A DNA stretch of 64,000 nt, from assembly GCA_002600635.1 (NCBI GenBank), contig CP021374.1, positions 124,001-188,000 on the forward strand, written 5' to 3'. The stretch is from Rhizobium sp. ACO-34A. Its GTDB lineage: Bacteria > Pseudomonadota > Alphaproteobacteria > Rhizobiales > Rhizobiaceae. Within the stretch, counting starts at the first letter, position 1, and each line of letters opens with the position of its first letter. Positions 17,197-26,972 of the stretch are shown here, one piece after another. Position numbers and translations under genes: made by a program. Under the pieces are notes generated by a model. That model was not told where the DNA came from and ran no database searches. It saw only the letters and a list, made by a program, of their open reading frames with translations.

Positions 17197-18318
17197 TTAC
17201 GCTTCGCCGGTACCTACCCACCGCTTCTCGGTGAAGGCCCGGGCCATGGCGTGCACCGAGCGCTCGATCTTCAGCCCTTCCTCGAAATCGATGACGTGTG
17301 CCGTGCTGCCACCAATCGCGGCGATCAGTTCGCGGCATTCGATGATTTTCAGGTCGTTGAAGCCGAGGCCGTGGCCGGGAGCGGGGATGAAGCGGTCGTA
17401 GGGCTTGTGGTGCGGGGCGGCGAGGATTGTGCGGAAGCCCTGCTCCTCCAGCCGGCCGGAGGCCTGATACAGCTGGAACTCGTTCATCCGTTCCTGATCG
17501 TAGAGAATGGAGCCTTGCGAGCCGAAGATCTGTACGGCGATGCGGCCCTTGCGTCCCCAGGCGGAGCGGTTGGCCAGCAGCACGGCGGAGATCCCGCCTT
17601 CCAGCTTCATCAATACGCTTGCGATGTCGTGGTTCTCGACCTCGCGGTCGCCGCCATCCTTGAGCGGTCTCGTCGCATAGGGTTTCACCATGTCGGTGAC
17701 TACGCTTTCCACATGACCGAACAGCGTGAAGAGCAGGGACAGCGGATGAACGGCGAAGTCGTCGAGTGCACCATAGCCGGAGGCGATCTCGCTCTTCCAG
17801 TAGAAGGGCGTTTCGGGATCGGCCATGAAGTCCTCGTCCATCTCGACACGGACGTGGTTGATGTTTCCGATTGCGCCTTCGTCGATCAGGCGGCGGATGT
17901 GGCGGATCATCGGATTCTGGATGTAGTTGTAACCCATCACGGCCGCGCGGCCTGATTTCTTCGCCGCATCGCGCATGCGAATGGCGTCCTGCAAGGCGGG
18001 CGCCATCGGCTTTTCGCACCAGACATGCTTGCCTGCCTCAAGGGCGGCAATTGCCATTTCGGGATGGAAGGCGTTGGGTGTCGTCACAGAGATGACGTCG
18101 ATTTCCGGATCGGAAAGCAGGTCGCGCCAGTTGCCGGTTGAACGGGCGAACCCGAGTTCCGCCGCTTTCTTCGATGCCAGATCCGCATTCACTTCCGCCA
18201 GTGTCACAAGGCGGGGGCGCGCCACGTCGCCGAAGACGCTGGCGACGCTGTTCCATGCCAGTGCATGGCATTTGCCCATATAACCCGTGCCGATCAGGCC
18301 GATACCGAGACCGCTCAT
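17197..18318 (-). CDS. Gfo/Idh/MocA-family oxidoreductase
   Basis: 373 residues. The N-terminal Rossmann fold begins GLGIGLIGTGYMGKCHALAW, followed by HVWCEKPMAPAL with the conserved EKP lysine region. The C-terminal alpha/beta domain has GYGALDDFAVHPLSLLFTLFGH, with an Asp/His pair positioned like the catalytic residues of the family. These enzymes oxidise cyclitols or sugars with NAD(P). As the last gene of the iol operon, in addition to idhA at 25144, it probably acts on another inositol isomer (scyllo-inositol, D-chiro-inositol) or on a rhizopine. Its ribosome site is GGGAGGAG. The precise substrate is unknown. Confidence 0.87.
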   Translation of the reverse strand: MSGLGIGLIGTGYMGKCHALAWNSVASVFGDVARPRLVTLAEVNADLASKKAAELGFARSTGNWRDLLSDPEIDVISVTTPNAFHPEMAIAALEAGKHVWCEKPMAPALQDAIRMRDAAKKSGRAAVMGYNYIQNPMIRHIRRLIDEGAIGNINHVRVEMDEDFMADPETPFYWKSEIASGYGALDDFAVHPLSLLFTLFGHVESVVTDMVKPYATRPLKDGGDREVENHDIASVLMKLEGGISAVLLANRSAWGRKGRIAVQIFGSQGSILYDQERMNEFQLYQASGRLEEQGFRTILAAPHHKPYDRFIPAPGHGLGFNDLKIIECRELIAAIGGSTAHVIDFEEGLKIERSVHAMARAFTEKRWVGTGEA

Positions 18319-18366
18319 GTTCTCCTCCCGGGAGCTTCGTTGAAATGACGATGTAGAAACGGCGCG

Positions 18367-19176
18367 TCAGGGATTGTCGCGCCGGAAGATCCAGTCGTGG
18401 TCCGGATGGTTCTTGAAGCGCCACTTGCGCAGCGGACCAGCCATGACGTTGAGGTAGTACATTTCGTAGCCGTATGGCGCGCCGCAGGGGTGATGACCCT
18501 TGGGCACGAGCACGACATCTCCATCGGAAACCGCCATCGTCTCGTCCAGCGACCCGTCCTCGGTGAAGACGCGCTGGAAACCGAAACCCTGCGCCGGGTT
18601 CAGCCGGTGGTAATAGGTCTCCTCGAGATAGGTCATGTCAGGATAGTTGTCCTGATCATGCCGGTGCGGCGGGTAGGACGACCAGTTGCCCTGGGGTGTA
18701 AAGACCTCGGTCACCAGCAATGCGTCCGCGACGTCGCGATCCTCCATGGCGATGGCATAGACGTAACGCGTATTGGCGCCCTTGCCGCGTTCGCTGAGAG
18801 AAATGCCGGCGGGACCGATCACCTGCGCCTCGCGACCAGCCGTCGCGGGAGCGGTGCAGACGGCAAGCGTGCAGTCCGTCGTGGCGACCGCCGACCACTC
18901 GTTTTCAGCGGGAACATAGACGCAGTGCGGCGGGGTGCGCTCGAAGACGCTCATACGGTCTCCGAGCTCCCCGAAAGCCTTGCCGCCGCCGGTGATTTCC
19001 GCCCTGCCTTCGACTAGCACGAGAATGACTTCCGTATCGCCGGTCTGTTCGGCGGCCCTTTCGCCGGCCTTCAGCCGGTAGAGACCGAAGCCGACATATC
19101 CCCAGCCGGCGCTGGCCGGGGTAATGTCATGAACCTTGCCGGACGTTCCCGACGGTTTGCGCAAGAGGGAACTCAT
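18367..19176 (-). CDS. iolB: 5-deoxy-glucuronate isomerase
   Basis: 269 residues, a cupin-type enzyme that isomerises 5-deoxy-D-glucuronate to 5-dehydro-2-deoxy-D-gluconate in inositol breakdown. Typical IolB segments are seen: WGYVGFGLYRLKAGE, WSSYPPHRHDQDNYPDMTYLEETYYH (cupin metal ligands) and VPKGHHPCGAPYGYEMYYLNVMAGP. The start has AAGGAG eight bases upstream. It is fourth in the order iolC-iolD-iolE-iolB on the minus strand. Confidence 0.95.
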   Translation of the reverse strand: MSSLLRKPSGTSGKVHDITPASAGWGYVGFGLYRLKAGERAAEQTGDTEVILVLVEGRAEITGGGKAFGELGDRMSVFERTPPHCVYVPAENEWSAVATTDCTLAVCTAPATAGREAQVIGPAGISLSERGKGANTRYVYAIAMEDRDVADALLVTEVFTPQGNWSSYPPHRHDQDNYPDMTYLEETYYHRLNPAQGFGFQRVFTEDGSLDETMAVSDGDVVLVPKGHHPCGAPYGYEMYYLNVMAGPLRKWRFKNHPDHDWIFRRDNP

Positions 19177-19249
19177 CTGTCATCTCCTTGCCGATCCATG
19201 GCTTTCGGGACCGGATGTGTCGAAGGGTTCATAAGGGGCACGGAGACGG

Positions 19250-20158
19250 TCAGGCCGCCGCTGCCTTGTCCAGTCCGGCTTCCCGGGCCATGGCTTTCAG
19301 CGATTTCAGGCCGAGGCTCTGGTACTGGAAGGGATTGCGGACATCTGGATCCTGTTCGGCCTCGATGACCAGCCAGCCCTGATAGCCGTGTCCCGCCGCA
19401 ACGCCGAGGACCGACGGGAAGTCGACGCCACCTTCGGTGTCGCCCGGCACGGTGAAGACGCCACGACGCACGCCTTCAAGGAAGGAGAGGTTCTCCTCAC
19501 GCACCTGCGTGGCGATAACCGGGCGGACGTTTTTTGCATGGATATGGCCGACCCGGTTCATGTACTTGCGGGCGACGCGCTCCGGATCGCCGCCGCCGAA
19601 CAGGCAATGACCGGTATCGAGCAGCAGCTTGGCATGCGGGCCGGTATTTTCCATCAGCCGGTCGATCTCTTCTTCGCTCTCGACGATGGTGCCCATGTGA
19701 TGGTGGTAGACGAGGGCAATCCCCTGTGTCGCGGCATATTCGGCGAGCGCTTCGACGCCTGCGCCGAACTGTGCCCAGTCGCCCTCGGAAAGCTTCGGGC
19801 GTGCGTTGACCGCGACGGCATCGTTACCGTGAATGGCGTTGGAGGTTTCGCAGACGATGATGACCTTGGAGCCCATGGCATTCAGGAGGTCGAGCGCCGG
19901 CTGCATGGCCTTCTTCTCGTCCTCGATCGAATGGGTGAGCAGGTTCAGCGAATGCCAGCCGGATACATAACGCAGGCCCCGGGGTTCCAGCACGGCCTTG
20001 AGGCCGGCCGGATTTTCCGGGAACTTGTGACCCTTCTCGATGCCGTCGAAGCCGATCTTCGCCGTTTCGTCGAGGCACTGGTCAAGGCTGATATGGGCAC
20101 CGAGCGTGCGGTCGTCGTCATTGGACCAGGCAATCGGATTTGTGCCGTAGAGGATCAT
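19250..20158 (-). CDS. iolE: Inosose (2-keto-myo-inositol) dehydratase
   Basis: 302 residues of the TIM-barrel family that removes water from 2-keto-myo-inositol to give the diketone used by IolD. Landmarks: [17 protein letters not shown] near the start, [25 protein letters not shown] and [15 protein letters not shown], which carry the metal-binding Glu, His and Asp residues. The start lies three bases after the iolD stop codon in the operon, implying tight coupling. Confidence 0.95.
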   Translation of the reverse strand: MILYGTNPIAWSNDDDRTLGAHISLDQCLDETAKIGFDGIEKGHKFPENPAGLKAVLEPRGLRYVSGWHSLNLLTHSIEDEKKAMQPALDLLNAMGSKVIIVCETSNAIHGNDAVAVNARPKLSEGDWAQFGAGVEALAEYAATQGIALVYHHHMGTIVESEEEIDRLMENTGPHAKLLLDTGHCLFGGGDPERVARKYMNRVGHIHAKNVRPVIATQVREENLSFLEGVRRGVFTVPGDTEGGVDFPSVLGVAAGHGYQGWLVIEAEQDPDVRNPFQYQSLGLKSLKAMAREAGLDKAAAA

Positions 20159-20160
20159 GG

Positions 20161-21981
20161 TCAGTGTCTTTCCTTGAGTGCGGCCTCGTAGCGGGCGCGG
20201 GCTTGATTGACTTCGGCGCGGGGCGAAACTTCGGGAACCGCAACGTCCCAGAAATGACCGCCGGCATCGGGCGTGGGATACGGGTCGGTGTCGATCACGA
20301 TTACCGTCGTCACGGTCGATTCACGGGCGGCGGCGAGAGCCGTTTCCAGTTCCGCGATGCTGGCGACCTTGCTGGCGACCGCGCCCATCGATGCCGCGTG
20401 GGCGGCAAAATCGATGGCGATCGGATTGACGTTGGTGTGGGCGTAGAGATTGTTGAACTCGGCTCCGCCGGTGCCCATCTGCAGCCGGTTGATGCAGCCG
20501 TAGCCGCGGTTGTCGGTGATCACGAGGGTGATTTTCACCCCCATGCCGACCGCGGTCGCAAGCTCCGAATTCATCATCATGTAGGAGCCGTCGCCGACCA
20601 TGACGATGACGTCGCGGTCGGGTTCCGCCAGTTTGATGCCGAGACCGCCCGCGACCTCGTAGCCCATGCAGGAGAAACCGTATTCCATGTGATAGGAGAG
20701 CGGCAACTTCGCCTTCCAGAGCTGGTGCAGTTCGCCCGGCATGGTGCCGGCGGCGCACATGACGACGGTGTTGTCGCGCGATGACCGCTGCACGGCGCCG
20801 ATCACCTGCATGTCGGTCGGCAGGCTGTTGCTGTCCTTGGGCGCGTTCGTCACCGCATCCGCCTTGGCGAACCAGCCGTTTTTGATTGCCGGATCCGGTG
20901 CCTGGAATGTCTTGTCGCTAAGAGCGGCGGAGAGCTGTTCAAGTCCGATCTTCGCATCCGCCGTCAGAGGTATCGCGTCGTGCTTGGCGCTGTCATAGGC
21001 CTGAACGTTCAGCGCGAGAATCTTGCGCGTCGGGTTCTTGAACAGCGCCCAGGAGCCGGTGGTGAAATCCTGGAAGCGCGTGCCGACCCCGAATACGAGA
21101 TCGGCCTTTTCGGAAACGATATTCGCGCATTCCGTTCCCGTGACGCCCACCGCACCGAAATTCAGCGGGTGATCCCAGGCCATGACGGACTTGCCGGCCT
21201 GCGTCTCGACGACGGGGATCTTGTGCTTTTCTGCGAAGGCCTTGAGCGTTTCGGTCGCGCCCGAAAAATGCACGCCGCCGCCGGTGACGATCACCGGGTT
21301 CTTCGCGGATTTAAGCGCAGCAACAGCGGCTTCGAACTCGGCCCTGTCCGGCTCGGGACGGCGCATGCGCCAGATACGCTTTTCGAAGAAGCTCTCCGGA
21401 TAGTCATAGGCTTCAGTCTGAACGTCCTGGCAGAAAGCGAGGGTGACGGGCCCGCAATCGGCGGGGTCCGTCATGGTGCGCATGGCGCGGGGCAGGGCCG
21501 TCAGCAGCTGCTCGGGTCGCATGATCCGGTCGAAATAGCGACTGACCGGGCGGAAGCAGTCGTTGACCGAAACCGTGCCGTCTCCGAAATCCTCGATCTG
21601 CTGCAAAACCGGGTCCGGGCCGCGATTGGCAAAGACATCGCCGGGAATGAAGAGTACCGGCAGGCGGTTCACATGGGCAAGGGCTGCCGCCGTCACCATG
21701 TTGAGCGCGCCGGGACCGATCGACGAGGTCACCGCCATCGCGCGGCGGCGGCGAAGCTGTTTCGTATAGGCAATCGCGGCATGGGCCATCGATTGCTCAT
21801 TCTGTCCGCGCAGTGTCGGCAGTTCATCGCGAATGCCATGCAGGGCTTCGCCGATGCCGGCCACGTTGCCGTGGCCAAAGATTGCCCAGACGCCGGCGAT
21901 ATAGGGTTCGCCGTGCTCGTTCATCTGGTTCGCCAGATAGCGCACCATTGCCTGGGCGGCTGTCAGTCTGATCGTTTTCAC
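20161..21981 (-). CDS. iolD: 3D-(3,5/4)-trihydroxycyclohexane-1,2-dione hydrolase
   Basis: 606 residues, a thiamine-diphosphate enzyme that opens the cyclic diketone to 5-deoxy-glucuronate. The start is GTG at 21981 behind GGGAGGAG. The N-terminal pyrimidine-binding domain includes [15 protein letters not shown]. The C-terminal domain carries the TPP-binding stretch from [15 protein letters not shown] to [13 protein letters not shown]. Second in the iolCDEB operon. Confidence 0.95.
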   Translation of the reverse strand: MKTIRLTAAQAMVRYLANQMNEHGEPYIAGVWAIFGHGNVAGIGEALHGIRDELPTLRGQNEQSMAHAAIAYTKQLRRRRAMAVTSSIGPGALNMVTAAALAHVNRLPVLFIPGDVFANRGPDPVLQQIEDFGDGTVSVNDCFRPVSRYFDRIMRPEQLLTALPRAMRTMTDPADCGPVTLAFCQDVQTEAYDYPESFFEKRIWRMRRPEPDRAEFEAAVAALKSAKNPVIVTGGGVHFSGATETLKAFAEKHKIPVVETQAGKSVMAWDHPLNFGAVGVTGTECANIVSEKADLVFGVGTRFQDFTTGSWALFKNPTRKILALNVQAYDSAKHDAIPLTADAKIGLEQLSAALSDKTFQAPDPAIKNGWFAKADAVTNAPKDSNSLPTDMQVIGAVQRSSRDNTVVMCAAGTMPGELHQLWKAKLPLSYHMEYGFSCMGYEVAGGLGIKLAEPDRDVIVMVGDGSYMMMNSELATAVGMGVKITLVITDNRGYGCINRLQMGTGGAEFNNLYAHTNVNPIAIDFAAHAASMGAVASKVASIAELETALAAARESTVTTVIVIDTDPYPTPDAGGHFWDVAVPEVSPRAEVNQARARYEAALKERH

Positions 21982-22031
21982 GCCGCTTCTCCTCCCGGTC
22001 GGTTCGATCTCGTTGTGGTGGATGAACCGCC

Positions 22032-23984
22032 TTATCTTGCCTGTGTTGCCGCGATTGCGGGTGAACCCTGCGCGACGGCCGTACTGGACGCGCGCGCGTC
22101 ATCCCAGATGCGGCAGAGATTGCTGAAGCGCTGTGTCATGTCCTCCACCGCCTCGCTGTCGCTGATCGTGCCGGCAAGCCATTTGCGCGCCGCTTCTCCG
22201 AAGATGGTTCTGCCGACGGCAAAGCCCTTGACCAGATCGAAGCCGGCCGCCAGTCGGAAGCTTTCGGCAAGCTCCGCCTCCGGTGCGTCGAGGCCGAGCA
22301 CGACGATGCCGCGGGTATAGGGATCGTGGCGGGATACGGCCTCGCAGGCATTCTTCCATGATGCATGGGTGCGCATCGGCTCCAGTTTCCACCAATCGGG
22401 ATAGACGCCGATCTCGTAGAAGCGGTCGATGATGCGGGCGGCCGTCAGATCGTCCGTCGGGGCGACCTTGGAGGGAATGACCTCCAGAAGCATTTCGAGA
22501 CGGTTGCGGCGGGCGGCATGGAACAGGCGGATGACGGTCGCTTCCTGTTCGGCCCGCATCTCCGGCGGATCGTCCGGATGATAGAAGCAGAGGACCTTCA
22601 CCACGTTTTCCAGTGGCCATTCGCCAAGCCCGCCGTAATCTGGGCCAATCTCCGCTTCCAGCGTTAATGGACGGGAACCCGGCCATTCGACCGGCCGGCC
22701 GATCCAGAGACCCGAGCCGCTGGCCGCATGGAGCGCGTCACGTCCCAGCCGTCCGTCGCAGAGAATGCCGTAGCCGGTGTCTTCGCCGGCAACATCGAGA
22801 GCGGCTTTCAGGCAAAGCTGCTTGAACGCGCCGATCTTTTCGAGATCGGTTCCGCTTTCCTTCACCATCGCCTCGAGTTGCATGCGATGGTCGAAGGCGA
22901 AGACCCGCATGGTCGACCGGTCGATCTTGCGATTGGTCGACCAGTGGACCTGTTCCAGCGCCTCGTCCTTGCGCAGTGCCTTGTCGCGAATGCCGGTGCG
23001 GAAGAAATACTGCAGTTCCTCCAGGCTCGGATAGGCAGGCGTGCAGCCATGCCGTGACACCGCGAAAGCGCCGCATGCATTGGCGAATTTGAGCGACGTC
23101 GGCCAATCCTCTCCGGTCAGCCAGCCCTTGAGCAGACCGGACATGAAGCCGTCGCCAGCGCCTAGCACGTTGAAGACCTCGATCGGGAAGCCCTGGCCCG
23201 TTTGGCCGTCGTCCAGACTATCGGGAATGGCTCCGGCGAAGACGACCGCGCCAAGCGGTCCGCGCTTGCACACGAGTGCGGCCTTCGAGATGCGGCGAAC
23301 TGCCTTCAGCGCCTCGATCGTATCGGTGGAACCGCCGGCGATATGGAATTCTTCTTCCGTCCCGACGATGAGATCGAACAGATGCAGCGTCGATTGCAGC
23401 TTGGCCGTCACGGCATCGGAGCCGATATAGCGGCTTTCGCCGGCGCCGTGGCCTGCTAGGCCCCAGAGGTTCGGGCGGTAATCGATATCGAGCGCTGTTC
23501 TGGCGCCGCTTTCGCGAGCGAGGTTTAGCGCCTTCAGGACCGCGGCTTCGGTGCGCGGATGAGAGAGATGCGTTCCGGTTGCGCAGACGCAGGCCGCTTC
23601 CGCGATGAAGGCCGGATCGATGTCCTCTTCCGACAGGGCCATGTCGGCGCAGTTTTCGCGATAGAATATCAGCGGGAACTGGTGCTCGTCGCGGATGCCC
23701 AAGAGCACAAGCGCAGTCAGCCGCTCAGGGTCTGTCTTCACGCCGCGTACGTCGACGCCTTCGCGCTCAAGCTGTTCGCGGATGAAGCGGCCCATATGCT
23801 CGTCGCCGACGCGGGTAATCAGCGCCGACTTCAGCCCCAGGCGAGCGGTGCCGGCTGCGATGTTTGTCGGGGAACCGCCGATATATTTGTTGAAGGAGGC
23901 CATGTCTTCGAGCCTGCCTCCTACCTGTACGCCGTAGAGGTCGACAGACGATCGGCCGATCGTGATGAGATCGAGTGTTTTCAC
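22032..23984 (-). CDS. iolC: Fusion of 5-dehydro-2-deoxygluconokinase (IolC) with a DUF2090 aldolase-like domain
   Basis: 650 residues from a GTG at 23984 preceded by GGGAGGAG; upstream open frame is rejected because it lacks family resemblance. The PfkB kinase part (about 1-320) has KYIGGSPTNIAAGTARLG and VFNVLGAGDGFMSGLLKGW with the catalytic Asp. It phosphorylates 5-dehydro-2-deoxygluconate. The C-terminal DUF2090 part (about 330-640) has AFDHRMQLEAM and FAVGRTIFGEAARKWL, features of class I aldolase-like TIM barrels. It probably cleaves the phosphorylated product to DHAP and malonate semialdehyde, replacing a separate IolJ. No separate iolJ is seen in the window. Confidence 0.93.
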   Translation of the reverse strand: MKTLDLITIGRSSVDLYGVQVGGRLEDMASFNKYIGGSPTNIAAGTARLGLKSALITRVGDEHMGRFIREQLEREGVDVRGVKTDPERLTALVLLGIRDEHQFPLIFYRENCADMALSEEDIDPAFIAEAACVCATGTHLSHPRTEAAVLKALNLARESGARTALDIDYRPNLWGLAGHGAGESRYIGSDAVTAKLQSTLHLFDLIVGTEEEFHIAGGSTDTIEALKAVRRISKAALVCKRGPLGAVVFAGAIPDSLDDGQTGQGFPIEVFNVLGAGDGFMSGLLKGWLTGEDWPTSLKFANACGAFAVSRHGCTPAYPSLEELQYFFRTGIRDKALRKDEALEQVHWSTNRKIDRSTMRVFAFDHRMQLEAMVKESGTDLEKIGAFKQLCLKAALDVAGEDTGYGILCDGRLGRDALHAASGSGLWIGRPVEWPGSRPLTLEAEIGPDYGGLGEWPLENVVKVLCFYHPDDPPEMRAEQEATVIRLFHAARRNRLEMLLEVIPSKVAPTDDLTAARIIDRFYEIGVYPDWWKLEPMRTHASWKNACEAVSRHDPYTRGIVVLGLDAPEAELAESFRLAAGFDLVKGFAVGRTIFGEAARKWLAGTISDSEAVEDMTQRFSNLCRIWDDARASSTAVAQGSPAIAATQAR

Positions 23985-24136
23985 GAGCCTCCTCCCTGGC
24001 TGCATGCCCTTGTCCGCGAGGCGGTGGGCCTTGTTCGTGTCGCTTGCCGGCGGCCCGAAACCCTCCTCAGGTCTCGCGATGCATCCGGCATTTTCGGGCG
24101 AGCGCACTCCCGGGCGTCGTCCCATTCTTAATTTGG

Positions 24137-24165
24137 ATTTTAAATTCCATTTTTTGGAATTTCAA
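24137..24165 (-). promoter_or_regulatory. iolC operon promoter with palindromic operator in its spacer
   Basis: On the minus strand a TTGAAA (24165-24160) and a TAAAAT (24142-24137) are separated by 17 bases. The palindrome AAATTCCA-T5-TGGAATTT (24142-24162) fills this spacer. The core matches the ibpA element exactly, differing only in having T rather than A in the spacer. This is a convincing repressor-controlled sigma-70-type promoter, about 150 bases before iolC. Confidence 0.7.
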
Positions 24166-24174
24166 CAAAAATAT

Positions 24175-24987
24175 TCAGTCACGTTGCGTTCCAACCGCGA
24201 CTGCCAGCGTGATCGCCACGCAGAGCGTTGCGGAGAGCGAGCGAAAGGCTCCGAAATCGACTTCCGTGACTGTGATCAGCTTGGCGCCCGACTTTCGGAG
24301 TGAACTGACGGCGGTGTCCGTGAGGGCGACAACCGGGATGTCGCGGCTCCGCGCGGCGGTAACGAGATCGACCGTTTCGGTGGTGTAGGGAGAGAAGGTG
24401 ATGGCAAGCACGGCATCGCCGGGCCTTATGGCGCTCTGGTTGTCGAGCTTGCCCACGGCGCTGTGCAGCATGGCCGGAACCTTCATCTTCTCGAAGGCAT
24501 AGGCGAGGTAACTCGCGACAGGGAAAGAACGCCGCAGGCCGATGATGTGGATAATATCGGCTTTGGCGAGAATGGCGACCGCTTCGTCGAGATCGTGCGG
24601 ATCGACGGTTTTCAGCAGGCTTTCCAGCGAAGCGCGGCCGGCTTCCACAAATTCGGCGAGCAGGCCGCCGCCACTTTCCTTGCTCTTTTCGCGCAGGTGG
24701 TCGAGGCGGGTCGCATAGTCCGGCCAGCCGCCGACATAGGAGTCGCGAAACAGCCGCTGCATCTCGGAGAAGCCGGAAAAGCCCATGATCTGACAGAAGC
24801 GCATGAACGCCGAAGGTTGCACGCCGGCCCCTTCCGCCATCTCGGCCACGGTGGAAACGGCGATGCGGTCTTGGTTGGCCGCGACATAGTCGGCGCATTG
24901 CCGAAGCCGCTTGGGCAGGTTGGCGGAAACCTCCAGCAGGCGTTCCTCGAAGGCCTTCACCGTGGCGGGCACTGCGCTTTCATTCAT
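24175..24987 (-). CDS. iolR: RpiR-family regulator of inositol genes, IolR
   Basis: 270 residues. The HTH_6 domain (about 15-90) includes VSTVAEMAEGAGVQPSAFMRFCQIMGF. The SIS domain (about 115-250) includes IIHIIGLRRSFPVASYLAYAFEK and KPGDAVL-like spacing, here RPGDAVLAITFSPYTTETVDLV. RpiR-type IolR represses inositol genes in rhizobia and is relieved by an inositol breakdown intermediate. It lies between iolC and idhA, with palindromes on both sides, supporting autoregulation and control of both flanking transcripts. Confidence 0.88.
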   Translation of the reverse strand: MNESAVPATVKAFEERLLEVSANLPKRLRQCADYVAANQDRIAVSTVAEMAEGAGVQPSAFMRFCQIMGFSGFSEMQRLFRDSYVGGWPDYATRLDHLREKSKESGGGLLAEFVEAGRASLESLLKTVDPHDLDEAVAILAKADIIHIIGLRRSFPVASYLAYAFEKMKVPAMLHSAVGKLDNQSAIRPGDAVLAITFSPYTTETVDLVTAARSRDIPVVALTDTAVSSLRKSGAKLITVTEVDFGAFRSLSATLCVAITLAVAVGTQRD

Positions 24988-25036
24988 GCGGTTTCCTTTC
25001 CTGCTTGACAGTCATCTGTCCACACTCTAGCAAAAT

Positions 25037-25050
25037 AGAATATATATTCC
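25037..25050. promoter_or_regulatory. Candidate IolR site between iolR and idhA
   Basis: AGAA-TATATA-TTCC, containing a perfect 12-base palindrome GAATATATATTC, in the 156-base divergent gap. It differs by one base from the GGAA-N6-TTCC pattern reported for rhizobial IolR. Its spacing differs from the ATTCCA-N5-TGGAAT elements at the other two promoters. Confidence 0.5.
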
Positions 25051-25143
25051 AAACGCGTTTTGCGCCGATATTTATGCTCCCCCTGATCGAGGAATGAAGG
25101 GGAAGCCCGGAGCAGGGCGGCAACACCCAAGGGAGGAGATATC

Positions 25144-26136
25144 ATGGTAACGAAGCTTGCGCTTCTGGGAGCCGGTCGCATCGGCAAGGTTCATGCACAG
25201 GCAATCGCCAGCGACAGCCGCGCCAAACTCGTGGCGGTGGTGGATGCCGTTGCCGAGGCGGCCCAGGCCATTGCCGATCAGGCTGGCTGCAAGGTCAGCA
25301 CGATCGATGCGGTTCTCGCCGATCCCGAAGTCGATGCCGTCGTCATCTGCACGCCGACCAATACCCATGCCGATCTGATCGAGCGCTTTGCCAAAGCCGG
25401 CAAGGCCATTTTCTGCGAGAAGCCGATTGATCTGGACGTGGCGCGTGCAAAGGCCTGCCTGGAGGTCGTTCGCAAGACCGGTGCGCGCGTCATGCTCGGC
25501 TTCAATCGTCGTTTCGACCCGCATTTCCGCGCGGTGCGCAAGGCCATCGAAGACGGCACGATCGGCAAGGTGGAAATGGTGACGATCACCAGCCGCGACC
25601 CCGGTCCGCCGCCGGCCTCCTACATCAAGGTTTCGGGCGGCATTTTTCGCGACATGACCATCCATGACTTCGACATGGCCCGCTTCCTCCTCGGCGAGGA
25701 AATCGTCAGCGTCACAGCATTCGGCTCTGTGCTGGTCGACCCGGAAATCGGCAAGCTCGGCGACTATGACAGCGCCAGCATCATCCTGACGACGGCAAGC
25801 GGCCGTCAGGCGATGATTTCCAATTCGCGCCGGGCTTCCTATGGCTACGACCAGCGCATCGAGGTTCATGGATCGCTTGGTGCTGTTTCTGCCGAAAACC
25901 AGCGGCCGGTGTCGATCGAGATCGCAACCGGAAACGGCTACACTCGCCCGCCATTGCACGACTTCTTCATGACGCGCTATACGGCTGCCTATGCGGCGGA
26001 GATTTCCGCCTTCATCGATTCGATCGTGGAGGGAACCCCGCCGTCGCCTTCGGCGGAAGATGGGCTGATTGCCCTTCAGCTTGCCGATGCGGCGCTCAGA
26101 TCCGCCTCCGAGCATGTGACGATCTCACTTGTTTAA
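25144..26136 (+). CDS. idhA: myo-Inositol 2-dehydrogenase
   Basis: 330 residues of the Gfo/Idh/MocA family. It oxidises myo-inositol to 2-keto-myo-inositol with NAD, the first step of the pathway. Seen: Rossmann motif GAGRIGKVHAQAIA, CEKPIDLDVARA with the conserved lysine, and GGIFRDMTIHDFDMARFLLG with the catalytic Asp/His pair. Preceded by GGGAGGAG. Divergent from iolR with a palindrome between. It closely resembles rhizobial IdhA, so the assignment over the second dehydrogenase at 17197 is firm. Confidence 0.93.
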   Translation: MVTKLALLGAGRIGKVHAQAIASDSRAKLVAVVDAVAEAAQAIADQAGCKVSTIDAVLADPEVDAVVICTPTNTHADLIERFAKAGKAIFCEKPIDLDVARAKACLEVVRKTGARVMLGFNRRFDPHFRAVRKAIEDGTIGKVEMVTITSRDPGPPPASYIKVSGGIFRDMTIHDFDMARFLLGEEIVSVTAFGSVLVDPEIGKLGDYDSASIILTTASGRQAMISNSRRASYGYDQRIEVHGSLGAVSAENQRPVSIEIATGNGYTRPPLHDFFMTRYTAAYAAEISAFIDSIVEGTPPSPSAEDGLIALQLADAALRSASEHVTISLV

Positions 26137-26182
26137 GGCGGTGAGATGATAGCAGGCTGATTGTGAACGAAGGGCAGGGCCG

Positions 26183-26941
26183 TTGATCGAACATACGCCA
26201 CTCATCCTGGCGATCGCTGTCGTCTCGGCCTTTGTGGTCGGCCTTTCCAAGGGCGGATTGCCTTCGGTCGGCACGCTGGCGGTGCCGCTCCTTGCCCTCG
26301 TTATTTCGCCGGTTACGGCAGCGGCGTTGCTGCTGCCGATCTTCGTCGCCAGCGATATGGTCGGCCTCTATCTCTACCGGCGCGATTACTCCGCCCGCAA
26401 TCTCGCAATCCTGACGCCCGCCGCGATCGCGGGCGTTGCCATCGGCTGGTATTTCAGCGCTTCGCTTTCGAGCGTCTTCATCGGCATGCTGGTCGGCGCC
26501 GTTGGTGTGCTTTTCTGCCTGAACGCCTGGTTCGGTGAGCGTTATCGCGCGGCGCGCGTGCGCTCGGCGGACGTTCCGGGCGGGGTCTTCTGGGGTGTGC
26601 TGACGGGGCTCACGAGCTTCGTCTCCCATTCCGGCGCGCCACCATTCCAGATGTATGTGCTGCCGCAGCGTCTGGAAAAGATGACCTTCGCGGGGACATC
26701 GACGATCCTCTTTGCCATCGTCAATGCGGTGAAGCTCGTTCCCTACTGGCAGCTCAACCAGTTCTCGCATTTCGATGTGCCGCTCGTTCTCGGCCTCGCC
26801 GTACCTGCGATCATCGGCACCATCGCCGGGCGGCAGCTCACCCGGATGATTCCGGATGGGCTGTTCTTCAGATTGATCCAGATAACCCTGCTCCTGCTCT
26901 CGCTGAAGCTCATCTGGGATTACGTTGCATCGCTGGTCTGA
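26183..26941 (+). CDS. TSUP (TauE/SafE)-family membrane permease
   Basis: 252 residues with seven to eight hydrophobic helices and two copies of the TSUP pattern: FVVGLSKGGLPSVGTLAVPLLAL near the start and WGVLTGLTSFVSHSGAPPFQMYVLP after the midpoint. The start is a TTG at 26183; no upstream in-frame ATG or GTG is available. Family members export sulfite, sulfonates or other organic anions. It lies 46 bases after idhA but has no obvious inositol role. Substrate unknown. Confidence 0.85.
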   Translation: MIEHTPLILAIAVVSAFVVGLSKGGLPSVGTLAVPLLALVISPVTAAALLLPIFVASDMVGLYLYRRDYSARNLAILTPAAIAGVAIGWYFSASLSSVFIGMLVGAVGVLFCLNAWFGERYRAARVRSADVPGGVFWGVLTGLTSFVSHSGAPPFQMYVLPQRLEKMTFAGTSTILFAIVNAVKLVPYWQLNQFSHFDVPLVLGLAVPAIIGTIAGRQLTRMIPDGLFFRLIQITLLLLSLKLIWDYVASLV

Positions 26942-26972
26942 CCAGCGGGCCTTCTGCGATGCACGGAATTCG

